Made by a program: the position numbers and the translations under genes
Notes under the pieces: model-generated
Told to the model about the DNA's origin: nothing
The model's database searches: none
Seen by the model: only the letters and a program-made list of their open reading frames with translations
Shown here: one piece after another, positions 28,925 to 38,764 of the stretch
Numbering within the stretch: position 1 is the stretch's first letter
Layout: each line of letters begins with the position of its first letter
From: Ralstonia sp. ASV6
GTDB taxonomy: Bacteria > Pseudomonadota > Gammaproteobacteria > Burkholderiales > Burkholderiaceae
DNA length: 55,618 bases
Assembly: GCF_016429285.1 (NCBI RefSeq)
Contig: NZ_JAELUI010000015.1
Span: 1-55,618, forward strand
Reading direction: 5' to 3'

Positions 28925-28947
28925 GCCCGCGCAGCAGTTGCGCGGGC
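28925..28947 (+). other. Stem-loop between gsiB and gsiC
   Basis: GCCCGCGCA (28925-28933) and TGCGCGGGC (28939-28947) form a perfect 9-bp GC-rich stem with a 5-base loop. No T-run follows, so it is not a normal terminator. Such stems after a binding-protein gene usually block 3' decay and raise its share of expression. Confidence 0.6.
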
Positions 28948-28977
28948 TGCTGAATTTCCGCCTGCGGTGGATTTGCC

Positions 28978-29901
28978 ATGCTGAACTACTTCATTAAACG
29001 TGTGCTGGGCGTGATCCCGACACTGCTGATCGTGGCAGTGCTGGTGTTCCTGTTCGTGCACCTGTTGCCGGGTGACCCGGCGCGACTGGCCGCTGGCCCC
29101 GAGGCCGACGAGGTGACGATCGACCTGGTGCGCAAGGACCTGGGCCTGGACAAGCCAATGCCCGAGCAGTTCGTGCGCTTCTTCACCAATGCGCTGCGTG
29201 GCGAGTTCGGCAACTCGATCCGCACCAAGCGCCCGGTGAGCGAAGAAATTGGCGAACGCTTCTGGCCGACGCTCAATCTGACGATCGCCAGCATGGTGTG
29301 GGCGGTGATCTTTGGCATGGTGATCGGTATCACGTCCGCCGTGTGGCGCAACAAGTGGCCCGACCGCCTTGGCATGACACTGGCCGTTTCGGGCATTTCG
29401 TTTCCTGCCTTTGCGCTGGGCATGCTGCTGATGGAGGTGTTCTCGGTGCAGCTCGGCTGGCTGCCGTCCATCGGGGCGGATAGCTGGAAGCACTACATCC
29501 TGCCGTCGCTCACGCTGGGCGCTGCGGTGGCCGCCGTGATGGCGCGTTTTACCCGCGCATCGTTTGTCGAAGTGCTGCAGGAAGATTTCGTGCGTACTGC
29601 CCGCGCCAAGGGCGTGCGTGAGACGGTGGTGGTCATCAAGCATTGCCTGCGCAACGCGATGATTCCGGTGGTGACCATGATGGGCCTGCAGTTCGGCTTC
29701 CTGCTGGGCGGCTCGATCGTGGTGGAAAAGGTGTTCAACTGGCCGGGCCTTGGGCGCTTGCTGGTGGATGCGGTGGAAATGCGCGACTACCCGGTCATCC
29801 AGGCCGAGGTGCTGCTGTTCTCGCTGGAGTTCATCCTGATCAACCTGGTGGTGGACATGCTGTACACCGTGATCAACCCGACCATCCGCTACAAGAAGTA
29901 A
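28978..29901 (+). CDS. gsiC: Glutathione/peptide ABC importer permease GsiC
   Basis: This 307-residue inner-membrane permease is of the DppB/GsiC class. The N-terminus [33 protein letters not shown] is typical, followed by five further hydrophobic segments. The ATPase-contacting EAA loop is [29 protein letters not shown]. It forms the translocation pore with GsiD. The gene starts 70 bases after gsiB, with the stem-loop between them, and gsiD starts nine bases after its stop. Confidence 0.94.
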   Translation: MLNYFIKRVLGVIPTLLIVAVLVFLFVHLLPGDPARLAAGPEADEVTIDLVRKDLGLDKPMPEQFVRFFTNALRGEFGNSIRTKRPVSEEIGERFWPTLNLTIASMVWAVIFGMVIGITSAVWRNKWPDRLGMTLAVSGISFPAFALGMLLMEVFSVQLGWLPSIGADSWKHYILPSLTLGAAVAAVMARFTRASFVEVLQEDFVRTARAKGVRETVVVIKHCLRNAMIPVVTMMGLQFGFLLGGSIVVEKVFNWPGLGRLLVDAVEMRDYPVIQAEVLLFSLEFILINLVVDMLYTVINPTIRYKK

Positions 29902-29910
29902 GGGGCCATC

Positions 29911-30810
29911 ATGACGCAGGCATCCAATCCGGCAATCGCCGCACAAGCCGCCACTGAACCTGTCCGCACCCCGTGGACAGAGTTCTGGCGCAAGTTCCGC
30001 AAACAGCATCTGGCGATGGGTGCCGGTGTGTTCGTGATCGCGTTGGTGTTGATCGCCATCCTCGCGCCGCACATCGTGCCGTTCGATCCGGAAAACTATT
30101 TCGACTACGACGCGCTCAACGCTGGGCCGTCGGCGCAGCATTGGTTTGGCGTCGATTCGCTGGGCCGTGACATCTTCAGCCGCATCCTGATGGGCACGCG
30201 CATCTCGCTGGAAGCGGGCTTCGTGTCGGTCATCATCGGCGCCATCATTGGCACCGTGCTTGGCCTGCTGGCCGGTTATTACGAAGGGTGGTGGGATCGC
30301 ATCGTCATGCGCATCTCCGACGTGCTGTTCGCCTTCCCTGGCATTCTGCTGGCCATCGGTATTGTGGCCATCCTGGGCAACGGCATGATCAACGTGATCT
30401 TTGCCGTGGCGGTGTTCAGCATTCCTGCGTTTGCGCGGCTGGTGCGCGGCAACACGCTCATGCTTAAGCACCTGACCTATGTGGAAGCCGCTCGCAGCAT
30501 CGGCGCATCGGACTGGACCATCATCATGCGGCACATCCTGCCGGGCACGATCTCGTCCATCGTCGTGTATTTCTCAATGCGGATCGGCACGTCGATCATC
30601 ACCGCCGCTAGCCTGTCGTTCCTGGGGCTGGGTGCACAGCCGCCCACGCCGGAGTGGGGCGCGATGCTCAACGAAGCGCGCGCCGACATGGTGACGGCAC
30701 CGCACGTGGCGATCTTCCCGAGCCTGGCCATCTTCCTGACCGTGCTGGCGTTCAACCTGCTGGGCGACGGCCTGCGCGATGCGCTGGACCCGAAGATCGA
30801 CCGCCGCTGA
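29911..30810 (+). CDS. gsiD: Glutathione/peptide ABC importer permease GsiD
   Basis: This 299-residue permease is of the DppC/GsiD class. The N-terminal cytosolic tail (about 40 residues, ending [14 protein letters not shown]) is typical, with six hydrophobic segments. The conserved loop [27 protein letters not shown] and the EAA motif [23 protein letters not shown] are present. AAGGGG precedes the ATG. A P1-family peptidase gene follows after 16 bases. Confidence 0.94.
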   Translation: MTQASNPAIAAQAATEPVRTPWTEFWRKFRKQHLAMGAGVFVIALVLIAILAPHIVPFDPENYFDYDALNAGPSAQHWFGVDSLGRDIFSRILMGTRISLEAGFVSVIIGAIIGTVLGLLAGYYEGWWDRIVMRISDVLFAFPGILLAIGIVAILGNGMINVIFAVAVFSIPAFARLVRGNTLMLKHLTYVEAARSIGASDWTIIMRHILPGTISSIVVYFSMRIGTSIITAASLSFLGLGAQPPTPEWGAMLNEARADMVTAPHVAIFPSLAIFLTVLAFNLLGDGLRDALDPKIDRR

Positions 30811-30826
30811 TCGTTGACGTGCTGCT

Positions 30827-31852
30827 ATGCCCCTGAGCCTTCCGCACATCGGCGCGCTGCCGACTGGCGCACGCAACAACATCTCCGACGTGGCTGGCGT
30901 GACCGTGGGTCATGCCACGCTTGCCGGCGGCGACATCCAGACCGGCGTGACCGTGGTACGCCCGCATGCCCGTGACCCGTTCGTCGACAAGGTGCCCGCG
31001 GCATGCGCCGTCATCAACGGCTTTGGCAAGAGCGTCGGCCTCGTGCAGGTGGAAGAACTGGGTGTCCTGGAAACCCCGATCGCGCTGACCAACACGTTTG
31101 CCGTGGGAGCCGTGGCGCAGGCGCAGATCCGCCAGGCCGTTGCGGCCAATCCGCAGATCGGGCGCGCGTGGTCTACCGTCAATCCGCTCGTTTTCGAATG
31201 CAACGACGGCTACCTGAACGACCTGCAGGCGTTTGCCTTGCAAGACGTGCATTACGACGTGGCCTACGCTGCGGCAGGCGAGACATTCGAGCAGGGCGCA
31301 GTTGGTGCGGGGCGCGGGATGTCGTCGTTCGGCGTGAAGGGCGGCATTGGCTCTGCCTCGCGCGTGGCGACGCTGGCCGACGGCACGCAACGCACGGTCG
31401 GTGCGCTGGTACTCTCCAACTTTGGCGTGACGGAAAACTTGACGCTGGCGGGGCGCCATGTCGGCTCAGATCTGGCAAAGGCGATCGCTGCTGCCGCACC
31501 CGAGCCCGAGAAGGGCTCGATCATCATGCTGCTGGCCACCGACGCGCCGCTCGACGCGCGTCAGTTGCGCCGCCTTGCCTTGCGCGCGGGCGCGGGGCTG
31601 GCACGTACCGGCTCGGTGTTCGGCCACGGTAGTGGCGATATCGCGCTGGCGTTCTCCACGGCCTACACCGTGCCGCACCAAGGTACGCGTACCATGCCCG
31701 CCATCGCCATGACGCATGAATCGCACCTCGATCCGCTGTTCCAGGCCGCCGCCGACAGCGTAGAGCAGGCCATCGTGCACGCGCTCTTCCATGCAGAAGC
31801 TGTAACCGGCCGCGACGGTCATACCCGTCGCGCCCTGACCGATTTACTCTGA
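30827..31852 (+). CDS. P1-family aminopeptidase (DmpA/BapA-like, self-processing)
   Basis: This 341-residue member of peptidase family P1 (Ntn-related) includes D-aminopeptidase/L-esterase DmpA and beta-peptidyl aminopeptidase BapA among its relatives. Motifs are NNISDVAGVTVGHATL at the start, GAGRGMSSFGVKGGIGSASR, and GSIIMLLATDAPLDARQLRRLA. Autocleavage is expected between Gly230 and Ser231, leaving Ser231 as the N-terminal nucleophile. Characterised relatives release N-terminal D-, beta- or L-residues from small peptides. No signal peptide is seen. It lies in the gsi operon, four bases before dppA, which suggests it hydrolyses the imported peptides. Confidence 0.9.
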   Translation: MPLSLPHIGALPTGARNNISDVAGVTVGHATLAGGDIQTGVTVVRPHARDPFVDKVPAACAVINGFGKSVGLVQVEELGVLETPIALTNTFAVGAVAQAQIRQAVAANPQIGRAWSTVNPLVFECNDGYLNDLQAFALQDVHYDVAYAAAGETFEQGAVGAGRGMSSFGVKGGIGSASRVATLADGTQRTVGALVLSNFGVTENLTLAGRHVGSDLAKAIAAAAPEPEKGSIIMLLATDAPLDARQLRRLALRAGAGLARTGSVFGHGSGDIALAFSTAYTVPHQGTRTMPAIAMTHESHLDPLFQAAADSVEQAIVHALFHAEAVTGRDGHTRRALTDLL

Positions 31853-31856
31853 CCTC

Positions 31857-32672
31857 ATGCGCATCCTGATTTCCGCCGACATCGAAGGCGTGGCTAACGT
31901 GTTCCACCCCGAGCAGACGCGTGCCGGCAATGGCGAATACGAGCGCGCCCGCCGCTGGATGACCGCCGAGGCCGATGCGGCAGTGCGCGGCGCCTTTGAT
32001 GGCGGTGCCACCGACGTGCTCGTCAACGACTCGCATGGCGGTTTCCGCAACCTGATCCCCGATTCGATCGACCGCCGCGCACGCTTCGTGCTCGGCAAGC
32101 CGCGCTACCTGAGCATGATGGCCGGCGTGGACGGCTGCGACGCCGTCTGCATGATCGGCTACCACGCCCGTGCCGGCAGCCGTGGCGTGCTGGCGCATAC
32201 CATCAACAGCTTCGCGTTCACGCGGGTCTGGTTCAACGAACAGGAACTGGGCGAGGCGGGCATCTACGGTGCACTCGCCGGAGAGCGTGGTGTGCCCGTG
32301 GCCGTGGCCAGCGGTGACAATGTCTTCATCCAGGAGACCCAGCCGCTGTTCCCGCACACGATCTTTGTCGAAACCAAGCGAGCCGAGGGGCAGAATGCCG
32401 GCACATCACTGTCGCCCGAGCAGTCGTGCGATGCGATTTACGCAGCAGTGAAGGCCTCGGTGCAGCGTGGTCACTTCGGCATGCCGTTCCGCATCGCACA
32501 GCCCGTCGTTTGCCGCCTGCAGACGCAGACGCCCGCATTGGCCGATCTGTTCTGCCAATGGCCCGCTATGGAACGACTGGACGGCACGATGCTGCGTTTC
32601 GCAGCGGACTCTGTTGAGCACGCAGTGCGCATGCTCAACAGCCTGTCTGCCATGTCAGCCATGCTGCGCTAA
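31857..32672 (+). CDS. M55-family D-aminopeptidase, DppA-like
   Basis: This 271-residue zinc peptidase resembles Bacillus subtilis DppA, a D-aminopeptidase that acts on D-Ala peptides. The metal ligands and catalytic set are all present: Asp8 and Glu10 in ILISADIEG, His60 in NDSHGG, His103 in IGYHARAG, and Glu133 in QELGEAG. DppA forms a decamer with a central channel that admits only short peptides. It is the last gene of the operon. The closing bases of the gene show no terminator before the next gene 68 bases on. The D-specificity is from the family, not shown here. Confidence 0.92.
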   Translation: MRILISADIEGVANVFHPEQTRAGNGEYERARRWMTAEADAAVRGAFDGGATDVLVNDSHGGFRNLIPDSIDRRARFVLGKPRYLSMMAGVDGCDAVCMIGYHARAGSRGVLAHTINSFAFTRVWFNEQELGEAGIYGALAGERGVPVAVASGDNVFIQETQPLFPHTIFVETKRAEGQNAGTSLSPEQSCDAIYAAVKASVQRGHFGMPFRIAQPVVCRLQTQTPALADLFCQWPAMERLDGTMLRFAADSVEHAVRMLNSLSAMSAMLR

Positions 32673-32740
32673 AAGGAAGCATTGCGACCGGACGCTGGCA
32701 GCGTCAAACTTCAGGAATGAGGTTCCCGAAGGAGATTGCC

Positions 32741-33112
32741 ATGACCCGTGCGCTCACGCTTTGCACGTTGCTGTGCGCGTTTGCGCTGGCGGCCTGCGAC
32801 CGTCACCCGTCCAGCCCGCCTACGCCACAGACGACGCAGACCGAGCAGCCCACAAAGGCCGCCCTGGACGCAGCCGCGTTGACCAAAGCGGCATCCGAGT
32901 TCAAATGCCCCGCACCGTCTCGCCGCTTCCTGGTGGACGACGGCACCAACCGTGGCCCCAACCAGCCCGTGCGCAACAATTGCACGCGGGCCTATGCCAC
33001 CTGCGATGCCCAATCGCAAGCCACCCTCGACCACTGCCCGAGCGGTCAAGTGTTCGACAAGCGTTTCGGCATCTGCGTCGTGAAAGACGCCTGTGATGAG
33101 GTGTCGTCCTAG
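32741..33112 (+). CDS. Small lipoprotein with peritrophin-A (CBM14) chitin-binding-like domain
   Basis: This 123-residue protein has a lipoprotein signal peptide (lipobox LAAC, Cys19). A Pro/Thr-rich linker (20-50) follows, and then a six-cysteine domain with Cys56, 81, 88, 99, 112 and 118. The spacing C-x6-C-x10-C-x12-C-x5-C for the last five cysteines, together with the aromatic FDKRFG before the fifth, matches peritrophin-A/CBM14 chitin-binding domains. These are common in insects and rarer in bacteria. It probably sits on a membrane surface and binds chitin or another N-acetylglucosamine polymer; that is inference. The ATG at 32741 follows AAGGAG. It converges with prmB, the two stops being five bases apart. 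Confidence 0.78.
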   Translation: MTRALTLCTLLCAFALAACDRHPSSPPTPQTTQTEQPTKAALDAAALTKAASEFKCPAPSRRFLVDDGTNRGPNQPVRNNCTRAYATCDAQSQATLDHCPSGQVFDKRFGICVVKDACDEVSS

Positions 33113-33117
33113 CCGAG

Positions 33118-34020
33118 TTACAGCGCCTCGCGGGTGACCAGGAATACCTGGTCCTCGCCCGCGCTTGTCGGCAGCCAGACCAGGTCCAGATCGGGGAAGG
33201 CGCGCTCGACGTTCTCGCGCTCATTGCCAATCTCCACCACCAGCACGCCGTGCGGCTTCAGGTGGCGAGGCGCGTCGGCCAGGATGCGACGTACGATATC
33301 CATGCCATCGTTGCCGCCGGCCAGGGCCATGTGCGGCTCGGCGCGGTACTCGGGCGGCAGCGCCTGCATCGAGGTTTCGTTCACATACGGCGGATTGGTC
33401 AGGATCACGTCGTAGTGCACGCCCGGGGGCAGTGGTGCATACAGGTCGCCTTCATGCAGGCGGATGCGATCTTCCAGCTTGTAATCGTCGACGTTGCGGT
33501 TGGCCACCACCAGCGCGTCTGGCGATAGGTCCACCGCGTCGATCGTTGCATTCGGCCACTGCAGCGCCGCCAGGATCGACAGGCAGCCGGAACCGGTGCA
33601 CAGCTCCAACACATCGGTCGGGCCGTCTTCCTGGTCGATCCACGGTTCCAGGCCGTCTTCCAGCAACTCGCCGATGAAGCTGCGCGGCACGATCACGCGT
33701 TCGTCCACGTAGAAGCGCATGCCATGCATGAACGCCTCGTGCGTGATGTAGGCAGCGGGCACGCGGTCGACGGCGCGGCGCTCGATCACCTTCAGCACGG
33801 CGGCCACTTCTTCGGGCAGCAGGCGTGCGTCCAGGAACGGCTCCAGCGTGTCGATCGGCAAGTGCAGCGTGTGCAGGATCAGGTAGGCCGCTTCGTCGTA
33901 GGCGTTCTCGCTGCCGTGGCCGAAGACGAGGCCCGCGGCGGTGAAGCGCGATACGGCGTAGCGCAGCAGGTCGCGCACCGTGGTGAACGGGTGGGAAGCG
34001 GGCAGGGTGTGGGCGGTCAT
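33118..34020 (-). CDS. prmB: 50S ribosomal protein L3 glutamine methyltransferase
   Basis: This 300-residue SAM-dependent enzyme methylates the side-chain amide of a glutamine in ribosomal protein L3. The SAM-binding motif is VLELCTGSGCL (137-147), and the catalytic NPPY motif is at 209-212 (ILTNPPYVNETSM). The preceding helical domain and PRSFIGELLEDGLEPWI mark PrmB, as opposed to the release-factor enzyme PrmC. The frame is open to 34089, but the ATG at 34020 gives the family start. It is the last gene of the seven-gene dap operon on this strand. Confidence 0.95.
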   Translation of the reverse strand: MTAHTLPASHPFTTVRDLLRYAVSRFTAAGLVFGHGSENAYDEAAYLILHTLHLPIDTLEPFLDARLLPEEVAAVLKVIERRAVDRVPAAYITHEAFMHGMRFYVDERVIVPRSFIGELLEDGLEPWIDQEDGPTDVLELCTGSGCLSILAALQWPNATIDAVDLSPDALVVANRNVDDYKLEDRIRLHEGDLYAPLPPGVHYDVILTNPPYVNETSMQALPPEYRAEPHMALAGGNDGMDIVRRILADAPRHLKPHGVLVVEIGNERENVERAFPDLDLVWLPTSAGEDQVFLVTREAL

Positions 34021-34027
34021 GTTCGGC

Positions 34028-34546
34028 TCAATGTGGTTTGGCGGCGAGCAGGTCGACGTAGGCAACGTCGAGCAAGTCGGTTTCGGCAATGCCGAGAGAT
34101 TGCATCAGTTGGAGGGCGATGGCCACGCCGTCATCTTCAGATTGGTCATCGCGCAGCACGACTTCGAGTTCGACGAAATCGCCGAGATTTTTGACGGCAT
34201 CGACATGGATGCGCGTCTGCCCGGCGAGATACAACTGACGCACCTTGATGACGCGGCCGGCGGTGCCGATGGCGGCGGCCAGCGTGTCGCGCAAGGCATC
34301 GGGCGCGGCCGTTGGCACGATGTGGTAGCTCGACACGCGCGGCCCCGCGCTGTTGGCGCGGAAGTAGTGGATCAGCTCACCGCGCTCGGCCGAGAACTGC
34401 CGCAGCTTCAGGCGCCCGTTCGCGCAGGCGAAGAACGTGTCGTCCTGATCGATGCGCTCGGGGCCGGAATCGGCAATGGCGGCGGCGCGTTCCAGCAGCG
34501 CCGCCACGTCGCGCACGCGTGCCTTGATCTCGACGTTGCGGGCCAT
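34028..34546 (-). CDS. CYTH-domain protein (class IV adenylate cyclase/triphosphatase-like)
   Basis: This 172-residue protein is a single CYTH triphosphate-tunnel domain. It begins with the signature ARNVEIKARV (E-x-E/I-K), and shows RLKLRQF, the basic GELIHYFRANSAGPR, and the acidic strand FVELEVVLRDD. The family includes class IV adenylate cyclases, thiamine triphosphatase and inorganic triphosphatases, and sequence alone does not separate them. The middle element GQTRIHVDAVKNLGDFVELEV resembles the CyaB subgroup. It lies between dapE (10 bases) and prmB (7 bases), with no obvious link to lysine synthesis. Confidence 0.82.
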   Translation of the reverse strand: MARNVEIKARVRDVAALLERAAAIADSGPERIDQDDTFFACANGRLKLRQFSAERGELIHYFRANSAGPRVSSYHIVPTAAPDALRDTLAAAIGTAGRVIKVRQLYLAGQTRIHVDAVKNLGDFVELEVVLRDDQSEDDGVAIALQLMQSLGIAETDLLDVAYVDLLAAKPH

Positions 34547-34556
34547 GGGTGGAGAC

Positions 34557-36078
<1,522 letters not shown>

Positions 36079-36092
36079 GGTGGAATTCGAGA

Positions 36093-36494
36093 TCAGTGTC
36101 GAGAGGCTTGCTGTGCGATGACGAGTGCAGCGATTGCCAGCGCAAAGCCGATGGACGCCAGCCACGTCATGCGCTTGAGACGGCGTTCGAGCCGCGCGGC
36201 TTCATCGCGCAGGGCGTCGATGGTGATGGCGTGTTGCTCGGCCAGCAGTTTGACGGACTCGGCTTGCTGCAGGATCGCGGCTTCCAGCTCGGCAATCCGG
36301 GTATTGGGGTCGGGCGCGGCACCATCCGCACGAGCGGGTTCGGTGCCGGCTTTCTTGCGGTTCTTGAACTTGTCGATGGTCTTGTTGGCCTGCTCCAGGA
36401 TGGTGGGCAGCAAGGACAAGACGGTACCGATGGTGTTCGGATCAAGACCCATGATGCGTTGGCGCAGTTTGCCGAAGCGATTCGGTTCAGACAT
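36093..36494 (-). CDS. Small coiled-coil protein with C-terminal membrane anchor, unknown
   Basis: I do not recognise this 133-residue protein. Residues 1-47 hold a hydrophobic patch (NTIGTVLSLLPTILEQANKTIDKFKNRKK). Residues 65-108 form a clear heptad-rich coiled coil (IAELEAAILQQAESVKLLAEQHAITIDALRDEAARLERRLKRM). Residues 109-128 make a single hydrophobic helix (TWLASIGFALAIAALVIAQQ). The tail anchor suggests an inner-membrane protein with its coiled coil in the cytosol. It is embedded between dapD (58 bases) and the yffB-like gene (14 bases), so it is probably part of the operon. Codon use fits a real gene. Confidence 0.72.
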   Translation of the reverse strand: MSEPNRFGKLRQRIMGLDPNTIGTVLSLLPTILEQANKTIDKFKNRKKAGTEPARADGAAPDPNTRIAELEAAILQQAESVKLLAEQHAITIDALRDEAARLERRLKRMTWLASIGFALAIAALVIAQQASRH

Positions 36495-36552
36495 GCTGCG
36501 TTCAGGTTGGTTGGCGTGCCGGTGAGACTACACGACACGCCAGCCGTTCAGC

Positions 36553-37380
36553 TTAGTCGCCGCGCAGCAGCTCGTTCAGGCCAACCTTGGCGCGCGTCTT
36601 GGCATCGACCTTCTTAACGATCACGGCGCAGTACAGGCTGTGCGTGCCATCCTTGCTCGGCAGGTTGCCCGCCACCACCACCGAGCCCGCCGGGATGCGG
36701 CCGTAGCTGACTTCACCGGTTTCGCGGTCGTAGATCTTGGTCGATTGACCCAGGTACACGCCCATCGAGATCACCGAGTTTTCTTCAATGATCACGCCTT
36801 CCACCACTTCCGAACGTGCGCCGATGAAGCAGTTGTCTTCGATGATGACCGGGTTGGCCTGCAGCGGCTCCAGCACGCCGCCGATGCCCACGCCACCCGA
36901 CAGGTGAACGTTCTTGCCGATCTGTGCGCACGAACCGACGGTGGCCCACGTGTCGACCATCGTGCCTTCATCCACATAGGCGCCGATGTTCACGTACGAC
37001 GGCATCAGCACGGCGTTCTTGGCGATGAACGAGCCACGGCGTGCCACGGCCGGCGGCACCACTCGGAAGCCACCAGCGGCGAAATCTTCGGCCGTGTAGT
37101 TGGCGAACTTGCTCGGCACCTTGTCGTAGAACTGCGTGAAGCCGCCTGCAGCCATCGGCGCGTTGTCTTCCAGGCGGAACGACAGCAGCACGGCCTTCTT
37201 GATCCACTGGTTGACGACCCACTCGCCATCCTTCTTTTCGGCCACGCGCAGCGCGCCACGATCGAGCTGGCCGATCACATTGGCCACAGCTTCACGGATA
37301 TCGGCCGGAGCGGCCTTGGGCGACAGGTTGGCGCGGTCTTCCCACGCTTGGTCGATCAGGGATTGCAGTTGTTGCGACAT
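36553..37380 (-). CDS. dapD: 2,3,4,5-tetrahydropyridine-2,6-dicarboxylate N-succinyltransferase
   Basis: This 275-residue cytosolic enzyme succinylates tetrahydrodipicolinate in the succinylase branch of lysine synthesis. The N-terminal helical part is followed by the left-handed beta-helix of hexapeptide repeats, seen from about residue 125 ([95 protein letters not shown]). Length equals E. coli DapD within one residue. It lies 45 bases after dapC on the same strand. Confidence 0.97.
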   Translation of the reverse strand: MSQQLQSLIDQAWEDRANLSPKAAPADIREAVANVIGQLDRGALRVAEKKDGEWVVNQWIKKAVLLSFRLEDNAPMAAGGFTQFYDKVPSKFANYTAEDFAAGGFRVVPPAVARRGSFIAKNAVLMPSYVNIGAYVDEGTMVDTWATVGSCAQIGKNVHLSGGVGIGGVLEPLQANPVIIEDNCFIGARSEVVEGVIIEENSVISMGVYLGQSTKIYDRETGEVSYGRIPAGSVVVAGNLPSKDGTHSLYCAVIVKKVDAKTRAKVGLNELLRGD

Positions 37381-37425
37381 GGTCTTGTTGGCTCTCGAAG
37401 AGGAAACAGAAAACGGAAAAAAGGA

Positions 37426-38625
37426 TCAGCGTTGCTGGCAGAACTCGACAATGCGGCGTGCGCCCTCCAGGCATTCGTCCACACCGGCCACCAGCGCGAT
37501 ACGCACGTAATCCTGGCCCGGGTTCGTGCCGTGCGCCTCGCGGGCGAGGTAGCTGCCCGGCAGCACGGCGACGTTCTTGGCGGCAAGCAATTGGCGCGCG
37601 AATTCGGTGTCCGACAGGCCCGTGCGCTTGACGTTGGCCCACAGGTAGAAGGCCGCGTCGGGCAGGGCCACGTCCAGTACTTCGGCCAGCATCGGGGTGA
37701 CCTGCTGGAACTTCTTGACGTATTGCGCGCGGTTGTCGCGCACGTGGGTCTCGTCGTTCCACGCCGCGATGCTAGCGGATTGCACCGACGGGCTCATCGC
37801 GCTGCCGTGATACGTGCGATACAGCAGATAGGCCTTGAGCAGCTTGGCGTCCCCCGCCACGAAACCGGAGCGCATGCCCGGCACGTTGGAGCGCTTGGAC
37901 AGGCTGGAGAACATCACCAACCGATCTAAGCCACGGCCGAGTTGATGCGCGGCCTGCAATGCGCCCAGCGGCGGGTTGGCCTCGTCGAAATAGATTTCGG
38001 AATAGCACTCGTCCGACGCGATGACGAAGCCGTATTCATCCGACAGCGCGAAGAGTTGCTTCCAGTCTTCCAGCGTGAGCACGGCACCGGTCGGGTTGCC
38101 GGGGCTGCACACGAAGACGAGCTGCACGTTGCGCCATTCTTCGGGCGTGATCGAATCGAAGTCGGGGGCGTAGTTGCGCGCCGGGTTGCTGTTGGCGAAC
38201 AGCGGCGTCGCACCGGCCAGCAGCGCCGAGCCCTCGTAGATCTGATAGAACGGGTTCGGGCACAGCACACGTGCACCGGGCTTGCTGCCGTCGATGACGG
38301 TCTGGGCAAACGAGAACAGCGCCTCGCGTGAGCCGTTGACGGGGATGACTTCCGTGGCCGGGTCGACCTTCGGGAGCCCGTAGCGGCGCTCCAGCCACGC
38401 GGCGATGCACTGTCGCAGTGCATCGGAACCGAGGGTCGTGGGATAATTCGCCAGCCCGCCGAGCGCGGCAACCAGCGCATCTTTCACCAATGCCGGCGTC
38501 GGGTGCTTGGGCTCGCCGATGCCGAAGCTGATTGGCGTATGGACGGCGCTAGGCGTCACGTCCTTGACGAGCGCTTTCAGTTTCTCGAACGGATACGGCT
38601 GCAGGGCAGACAGGCGCGGATTCAC
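37426..38625 (-). CDS. dapC: Succinyldiaminopimelate transaminase
   Basis: This 399-residue PLP aminotransferase makes N-succinyl-LL-diaminopimelate. The class I fold shows FVCSPGNPTGAVL, SDECYSEIYFD (Asp205, Tyr208) and the PLP lysine at 244 in SSLSKRSNVPGMRSGF. The frame extends to 38808, but homology begins at NPRLSALQPYPFEKLKAL, so GTG at 38625 is used. A TATAAT box on the minus strand at 38678-38683 lies about 55 bases upstream and fits this start. It is the first of seven genes dapC-dapD-small protein-yffB-like-dapE-CYTH-prmB with short gaps, so the operon covers two or more steps of one branch. Confidence 0.95.
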   Translation of the reverse strand: MNPRLSALQPYPFEKLKALVKDVTPSAVHTPISFGIGEPKHPTPALVKDALVAALGGLANYPTTLGSDALRQCIAAWLERRYGLPKVDPATEVIPVNGSREALFSFAQTVIDGSKPGARVLCPNPFYQIYEGSALLAGATPLFANSNPARNYAPDFDSITPEEWRNVQLVFVCSPGNPTGAVLTLEDWKQLFALSDEYGFVIASDECYSEIYFDEANPPLGALQAAHQLGRGLDRLVMFSSLSKRSNVPGMRSGFVAGDAKLLKAYLLYRTYHGSAMSPSVQSASIAAWNDETHVRDNRAQYVKKFQQVTPMLAEVLDVALPDAAFYLWANVKRTGLSDTEFARQLLAAKNVAVLPGSYLAREAHGTNPGQDYVRIALVAGVDECLEGARRIVEFCQQR

Positions 38626-38677
38626 AGTGCTGGGCGGGTTAGGTGGGCAAGCTCGGCGCTTGCGGGCGGAGCCCGAA

Positions 38678-38683
38678 ATTATA
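38678..38683 (-). promoter_or_regulatory. Perfect -10 box for the dapC operon
   Basis: On the minus strand this reads TATAAT, about 55 bases before the dapC start. No close -35 match stands 16-18 bases further. CCAAC-N4-GTTGG (38687-38700) forms a small dyad in the place where a regulator could bind. Confidence 0.5.
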
Positions 38684-38733
38684 CGGCCAACGTGTGTTGG
38701 TCGCGTGATTGGTCGCAGCGGACATTGCAGGAC

Positions 38734-38755
38734 ACGGCGGTTTTCCGCCGTTTTT
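38734..38755 (+). terminator. Intrinsic-terminator-like hairpin just before the EamA gene
   Basis: ACGGCGG (38734-38740) pairs with CCGCCGT (38745-38751) around TTTT, followed by T-tract 38751-38755. It points rightwards and ends ten bases before the EamA start. No rightward gene precedes it, since dapC is divergent. It could be a leader attenuator or end a short leader or antisense RNA. Confidence 0.65.
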
Positions 38756-38764
38756 ATTGGATTC

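Noticed and set aside
28897-30534. A 545-residue open frame on the minus strand opposite gsiC/gsiD
   Set aside because: Composition is dominated by His, Arg, Gln and Asp, as expected of antisense frames. The permeases on the plus strand are unmistakable.
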